Assembly: GCF_020329485.1 (NCBI RefSeq)
Contig: NZ_JAGKJI010000023.1
Location: forward strand, 41,575 to 105,574
DNA length: 64,000 nucleotides
Reading direction: 5' to 3'
Origin: Bradyrhizobium cenepequi
GTDB lineage: Bacteria; Pseudomonadota; Alphaproteobacteria; Rhizobiales; Xanthobacteraceae
The position numbers and the translations under genes were made by a program. The first letter of the stretch is position 1, and each line of letters starts with the position of its first letter. Shown one piece after another: positions 60,401 through 64,000 of this stretch. Below the pieces are notes generated by a model. It worked only from the letters and a program-made list of their open reading frames with translations. It searched no databases and was not told where the DNA came from.

Positions 60401-61656
60401 GGGAACAATCCCCGGGTGTTCTTGGCGGCGCGGACCTTCTCCACGCCGGTGGCCATCGCCGCGGTGCGATGCGGGATGTTGTCGGTCTTCGCGCGCTTCA
60501 GCATCGTCTCGAATGCGCGATCGAGGATCTGGTATTCGCGCCGCATCACCTCCTCCTCTTCCCAAAACAGTTGCTGCAGATCCTGCACCCATTCGAAGTA
60601 GCTGACCACCACGCCGCCGGAATTGCAGAGAATGTCGGGAATGAGGAAGATCTCATTGCGGCGCTTGTCCAGGACAAGATCTGCCTCCGGCGTGGTCGGG
60701 CCATTGGCGCCTTCCGCCAGCACGCGGCACCGGAGCTTGCCGGCGATCTCGGCGTCGATCACGCGCTCCATCGCTGCCGGCACCAGCACGTCACAGGGCA
60801 GCGTCAGCACTTCGGCGGGATCGAAATGCAGTTCGTTGGAGAAACCGGCGATGCTGCCATGCAACTGCGCATGGTGTATCAACGCCGGGATATCGAGACC
60901 CTTCTCGTCATAGAGCGCGCCGGTGTGGTCTGAGATCGCCGTTATCTTGAGGCCGTAGTGATGCAGTTCCAGCGCCGCATAGGAGCCGACATTGCCGAAG
61001 CCCTGGATCACGGCGGTGGCGCCGGAGGGATTGATCGCAAGCTCGTTCAGCACCCGTCTCGCAAGATAGGCGACGCCGCGCCCGGTCGCCTCGCGCCGGC
61101 CGAGCGTGCCGCCGGAAGAGACCGGCTTGCCCGTGACGATCTCGGTCACGGTCTGGCCCTGGTACATTGAATAGGTGTCCATGAACCAGGCCATCACCTG
61201 CTCATTGGTGCCCATGTCCGGGGCCATCACGTCGGTATGCGGGCCGACGAACGGAATCATCTCCTGCATGTAGCGACGCGAGAGCGACTCCAGCTCGCGC
61301 TTGGAGATCTGGGTCACATCGACATTGACCCCGCCCTTGGCGCCGCCATAGGGCAGGCCGACGAGGGCGCATTTCCAGCTCATCCAGATCGCGAGCGCGG
61401 CAACCTCGCCGATATCGACGGAGGGCGCAAAACGGGTGCCGCCTTTGGTCGGGCCCATGGTGAGGTGGTGCTGGACACGATAGCCCTCGAACACCGCCAC
61501 CGTGCCGTCATCGCGGTGGATTGGGCACGAGACGGTGACGGACCGCTTCGGCATCAGCAGCCGCTCGCGCTCGTCCATCGGGATTTCGAGGTGATTGGCG
61601 ATCACGTTGAACTGGTTCACGGCCATCTCGAACACCGGGCCGGAATATACGGTCAT
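60397..61656 (-). CDS. Glu/Leu/Phe/Val dehydrogenase family (glutamate dehydrogenase-like)
   Basis: 419 residues from the ATG with AAAGGGGTAGGA upstream. The catalytic lysine region is VGLPYGGAKGGVNVD, followed by GPHTDVMAPDMGTNEQVMAWFMDTYS. The NAD(P) loop is IQGFGNVGSYAALELH. Its length and the PKRSVTVSCPIHRDDGT start resemble NAD-linked glutamate dehydrogenase (GudB/RocG type). It interconverts glutamate and 2-oxoglutarate plus ammonia. Divergent from the PfkB kinase gene. Confidence 0.9.
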   Translation of the reverse strand: MTVYSGPVFEMAVNQFNVIANHLEIPMDERERLLMPKRSVTVSCPIHRDDGTVAVFEGYRVQHHLTMGPTKGGTRFAPSVDIGEVAALAIWMSWKCALVGLPYGGAKGGVNVDVTQISKRELESLSRRYMQEMIPFVGPHTDVMAPDMGTNEQVMAWFMDTYSMYQGQTVTEIVTGKPVSSGGTLGRREATGRGVAYLARRVLNELAINPSGATAVIQGFGNVGSYAALELHHYGLKITAISDHTGALYDEKGLDIPALIHHAQLHGSIAGFSNELHFDPAEVLTLPCDVLVPAAMERVIDAEIAGKLRCRVLAEGANGPTTPEADLVLDKRRNEIFLIPDILCNSGGVVVSYFEWVQDLQQLFWEEEEVMRREYQILDRAFETMLKRAKTDNIPHRTAAMATGVEKVRAAKNTRGLFP

Positions 61657-61787
61657 CGTCCTACCCCTTTGTCTTTCAACCAGGAACTCAGGACAGCCGC
61701 CGTCCGTTACCGGATGGCATGCTGGCAAAAACCGGGAACGGTGGTAGTCCTCTCACCTGGCCATCTCAAGCCGCAAACAGGGCATGG

Positions 61788-61817
61788 TTGCGAATAATTT
61801 CAGCGAACGCACATAAT
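61788..61817 (+). promoter_or_regulatory. Possible promoter of PfkB kinase genes
   Basis: TTGCGA-N18-CATAAT lies 60-89 nt upstream of the first kinase. The rest of the 220-nt divergent gap shows no clear operator. Confidence 0.3.
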
Positions 61818-61876
61818 ATCCGGTGCTAAGCTGAAGCTGCCGCCGGGATCATCCATCACCCCACGACGGAAAACGA

Positions 61877-62770
61877 ATGCAGGCTCTCTTCATCGGACAG
61901 ACCTATATCGACGTCACCTTCATCACCGATCATCTGCCGACCGGCGACGAGAAACATGTGGCCGACGCCTACGCGGTCTCCTTCGGCGGTAATGCGGTCA
62001 CTGCGGCATTTTGCTGCGCCAAGCTCGGGATCGTACCGGATCTGATCGCCACCATGGCCAATGACTGGCTGGGGCGGATGTTCTGGGACATGGCCGCGAA
62101 GTACGGAATCTCCGTCCATCCGCGCAAGGTCAACTCGTCATCGCTGTCCTTCATCATGCCGAACGACGGCAAGCGCGCCATCGTCCGCTGCCGCGACGAC
62201 GAGCATATCCATCCGTTCCCGCTTTTGAACCTGAAGGGTTGCCGCGCGCTGCACATCGATGGCCACCAGCCGGATGCCGCCATCCATTATGCAAGACTCT
62301 GCCGCGAGGATGGCATACTGACCTCGCTCGACGGCGGCGGCCTGCGCACCAACACCCATGAGCTGTTGCAATATATCGACGTTGCAATCGTCGCCGAGCG
62401 TCTCTGCGAACAGATGGACCTGACGCCGGAAAAGATGCTCGATTATCTCAAGGGGCGCGGCTGCCGGGTTGGCGGCGTTACGCTGGGTGAGAGAGGTGTG
62501 CTCTGGTACGACGAAGCCGGCGTGGTCCGCACCATGCCCGCGCTGCCGATCCCGCGCGAGCGCGTCATCGACACCAACGGCGCCGGCGACGTGTTCCACG
62601 GCGCCTACATCTATTCCTATCTCGCGCATCCCGGCACAGCCTGGAAGGATCATTTCGAGTTCGCGCGCGCGGCCTCCACCTACAAGATCCAGAAGCTGGG
62701 CAACGAGGCGGGACTGCCCTCGCTTGCCGACATCGAGGCTGTGAAGCGGGAGTTCCAAGTCAACGCATAA
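61877..62770 (+). CDS. PfkB-family sugar kinase, substrate unknown
   Basis: 297 residues. PfkB motif 1 VSFGGNAVTAAFCCAKLG and motif 2 DTNGAGDVFHGAYIYSYL with catalytic Asp238. Phosphorylates a sugar or sugar-like alcohol with ATP. It resembles fructoselysine-6-kinase- or adenosine-kinase-like members but lacks features that decide the substrate. It is followed 27 nt later by a ribokinase gene. Confidence 0.88.
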   Translation: MQALFIGQTYIDVTFITDHLPTGDEKHVADAYAVSFGGNAVTAAFCCAKLGIVPDLIATMANDWLGRMFWDMAAKYGISVHPRKVNSSSLSFIMPNDGKRAIVRCRDDEHIHPFPLLNLKGCRALHIDGHQPDAAIHYARLCREDGILTSLDGGGLRTNTHELLQYIDVAIVAERLCEQMDLTPEKMLDYLKGRGCRVGGVTLGERGVLWYDEAGVVRTMPALPIPRERVIDTNGAGDVFHGAYIYSYLAHPGTAWKDHFEFARAASTYKIQKLGNEAGLPSLADIEAVKREFQVNA

Positions 62771-62797
62771 CGTCAACGCTAAGGAGCGTTTTTCAGC

Positions 62798-63709
62798 ATG
62801 GGGCGGATTTTCGTCGCCGGCAGCATCAACATGGATGTGGTCGCGACGGCCGAGCGTCACCCGCGCGTCGGCGAAACCATCGCCGGCAGCGCCGTGCTGT
62901 ACTTCCCCGGCGGCAAAGGCGCCAACCAGGCGGTCGCCGCCGCCAAGCTCGGCGCGGCAACCACGCTGATCGGCCGGCTGGGCAAGGACGCCTTCGGCCA
63001 GGAGCTGAGAACATTCTTGGCGGCGCAGGGCGTCGATCTCAGCTTTGTCAAGGACACCGCCGAGGCGCACACTGGCACGGCGATTATCACGGTTGCGGAT
63101 GCGGACAACACCATCGTCGTGGTGCCCGGCGCCAATGCGATGGTGCGCTCTGAGGATCTCGCGGCGCCGGTGCTTGCGAGAGATGACATAGCGGTGAGCC
63201 AGTTCGAAATCCCACTCGCCGCGATCACCGTCTTCTTCAAGCAAGCTCGCGCCGCCGGCGCGACCACGATCCTCAATCCCGCACCGGCAAGGAAATTCGA
63301 GCGCGAATTGCTCGACCTCGTCGATATCCTCGTCCTCAACGAGACCGAGCTCGGCTTCCTCACCGGACGGGAGCTGCGCGACAGCGACGAACGCGCTCGC
63401 TTTCTCGATGCAGCCCGTTCATTGGCGGGAAAAGACAGGATCGTCTGCGTCACGCTCGGCAAGCGCGGCGTGCTGGCGCTGGTCAAAGGTGAGCCGCTGG
63501 TCGTAGCCGGACGCGAGGTCAAGGCGATCGACACCACCGGCGCCGGCGATTGCTTCGTCGGCGCACTGGCGTCGCAGCTCGCTATTGGAAGCAATCTTCG
63601 CGATGCGCTGGGTTATGCCAATGCCGCCGCATCTATCTGCGTGCAACGAATGGGAGCGGCGCCGTCGATGCCGACGGCGGCAGAAGTGACGCACCTTCTC
63701 GGTGCGTAG
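62798..63709 (+). CDS. rbsK: Ribokinase
   Basis: 303 residues. N-terminal GSINMDVVATAERHPRVGETIAGS and FPGGKGANQAVAAAKLGA are ribokinase-specific; the second signature DTTGAGDCFVGALASQL holds catalytic Asp251. Converts D-ribose to ribose-5-phosphate. No ribose importer is in the window. An AAGGAG site lies about 11 nt upstream. The substrate assignment within PfkB is good but not certain. Confidence 0.88.
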   Translation: MGRIFVAGSINMDVVATAERHPRVGETIAGSAVLYFPGGKGANQAVAAAKLGAATTLIGRLGKDAFGQELRTFLAAQGVDLSFVKDTAEAHTGTAIITVADADNTIVVVPGANAMVRSEDLAAPVLARDDIAVSQFEIPLAAITVFFKQARAAGATTILNPAPARKFERELLDLVDILVLNETELGFLTGRELRDSDERARFLDAARSLAGKDRIVCVTLGKRGVLALVKGEPLVVAGREVKAIDTTGAGDCFVGALASQLAIGSNLRDALGYANAAASICVQRMGAAPSMPTAAEVTHLLGA

Positions 63710-63922
63710 CAACCATTAGATCGATAGGTTGTGGGCAATTGGATTGTCCGACGGCCGTTGAGCATGACGCCGTGCTCGCGGCCGTCAAGGCGTGGCCTGG
63801 CGGCAGCGTGGCGAGGGGAGAGATTGAGGCAACGGCCATCCTTGACGGCCACTGCGCGCGCCGTCGTGGAGACGGCAGGTCGGGACGAAGAAACGGTGCT
63901 CCGGTCGAACAAAGAAACTGGG
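63710..63922. other. Intergenic region without recognised gene
   Basis: 213 nt after the ribokinase gene. A weak CAACC...GGTTG pair follows the stop codon. Minus-strand frames here overlap rbsK and have an Arg/Ser-rich composition that looks non-coding. Confidence 0.4.
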
Positions 63923-64000
63923 TCAGGCAAGAGATGGGATCGCGGCTGCGGCCGCCGCCGGGGGCTTGTCGTGCCACGGCGTGCCGCGCGCCACGACGGT
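63923..64000 (-). CDS. Probable C-terminus of a protein continuing past the window
   Basis: The minus-strand frame from the window end reads TVVARGTPWHDKPP, an alanine run and IPSLA, then stops at 63925. The non-repetitive N-part looks protein-like, and it is the most plausible frame at this edge. Only 25 residues are visible, so the product cannot be named. It could equally be non-coding. Confidence 0.35.
   Translation of the reverse strand, partial: TVVARGTPWHDKPPAAAAAAIPSLA

Noticed and set aside
63613..63977. Minus-strand ORFs of 105 and 114 residues at the right edge
   Set aside because: Arg/Ser-rich frames overlapping the end of rbsK; the competing frame with a stop at 63925 looks more protein-like.

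Overview
The window is high-GC DNA with long head-to-tail operons. It suggests an alphaproteobacterium of the Bradyrhizobium / Nitrobacteraceae type. The evidence is the many ABC importers beside catabolic genes, a phasin gene with PhaR-like operators, a Paa operon with a FixK/FNR-type box, and several families of intergenic palindromes of the kind scattered through Bradyrhizobium genomes. This taxonomic call is an inference from gene families, not from a marker gene. I saw no rRNA, tRNA, CRISPR array, insertion sequence, prophage or integrase. The window reads as chromosomal metabolic 'accessory-core' DNA.

Layout. 1-5430: the 3' end of a class II aldolase-type gene, convergent with a complete Liv-type ABC importer (substrate-binding protein, LivH, LivM, LivG, LivF). 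5589-14414: a group for small acids and amides: DUF1445 hydro-lyase, divergent LysR regulator, M20-type carbamoylase, 2-hydroxyacid dehydrogenase, tartrate-dehydrogenase-like enzyme, SDR, formamidase-like hydrolase and amidase. 14676-18083: MHS-family MFS transporter, cytoplasmic SuoX/YedY-like molybdoenzyme and an alpha/beta hydrolase-OsmC fusion. 18094-25829: the phenylacetate upper pathway, paaX then paaABCDE, paaI, paaK and a quinone-oxidoreductase-like gene. 25890-31102: DUF445 membrane protein, phasin, three alpha/beta hydrolases and a DUF6489 protein. 31245-41152: DadA-like oxidase divergent from a five-gene peptide importer, followed by a gamma-glutamyltransferase-like gene and, convergent, a RidA-like protein. 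41284-46297: TetR, membrane-fusion protein and RND pump operon with a visible operator. 46502-48961: split TPP-dependent decarboxylase divergent from a cytochrome P450. 49196-51040: secreted protein with tandem LTXXQ modules. 51072-58493: a seven-gene operon with an SsuABC-type importer, an enolase-superfamily enzyme, a Gfo/Idh/MocA dehydrogenase, a DUF993 aldolase-like protein and a TIM-barrel isomerase. 58652-63709: TetR, glutamate dehydrogenase coupled to a VOC protein, and two divergent PfkB-family kinases. The right edge probably holds the 3' tip of one more minus-strand gene.

How the parts work together. Several units pair an importer with enzymes for what it brings in. The peptide importer sits with a GGT-like enzyme that has no signal peptide, which suggests uptake and internal cleavage of gamma-glutamyl peptides. 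The 51-58 kb operon looks like a self-contained uptake and degradation pathway for an unidentified polyol, sugar acid or related compound. It is my main candidate for an undescribed system. The Paa operon leader contains a perfect FNR/FixK-type palindrome only 27 nt upstream of paaA, a position that fits oxygen-dependent repression better than activation.

Palindromic repeats fill many intergenic gaps, and hairpins lie between the substrate-binding-protein and permease genes of all three importers. These repeats also create false reading frames, so several starts below were moved to internal codons with ribosome-binding sites.
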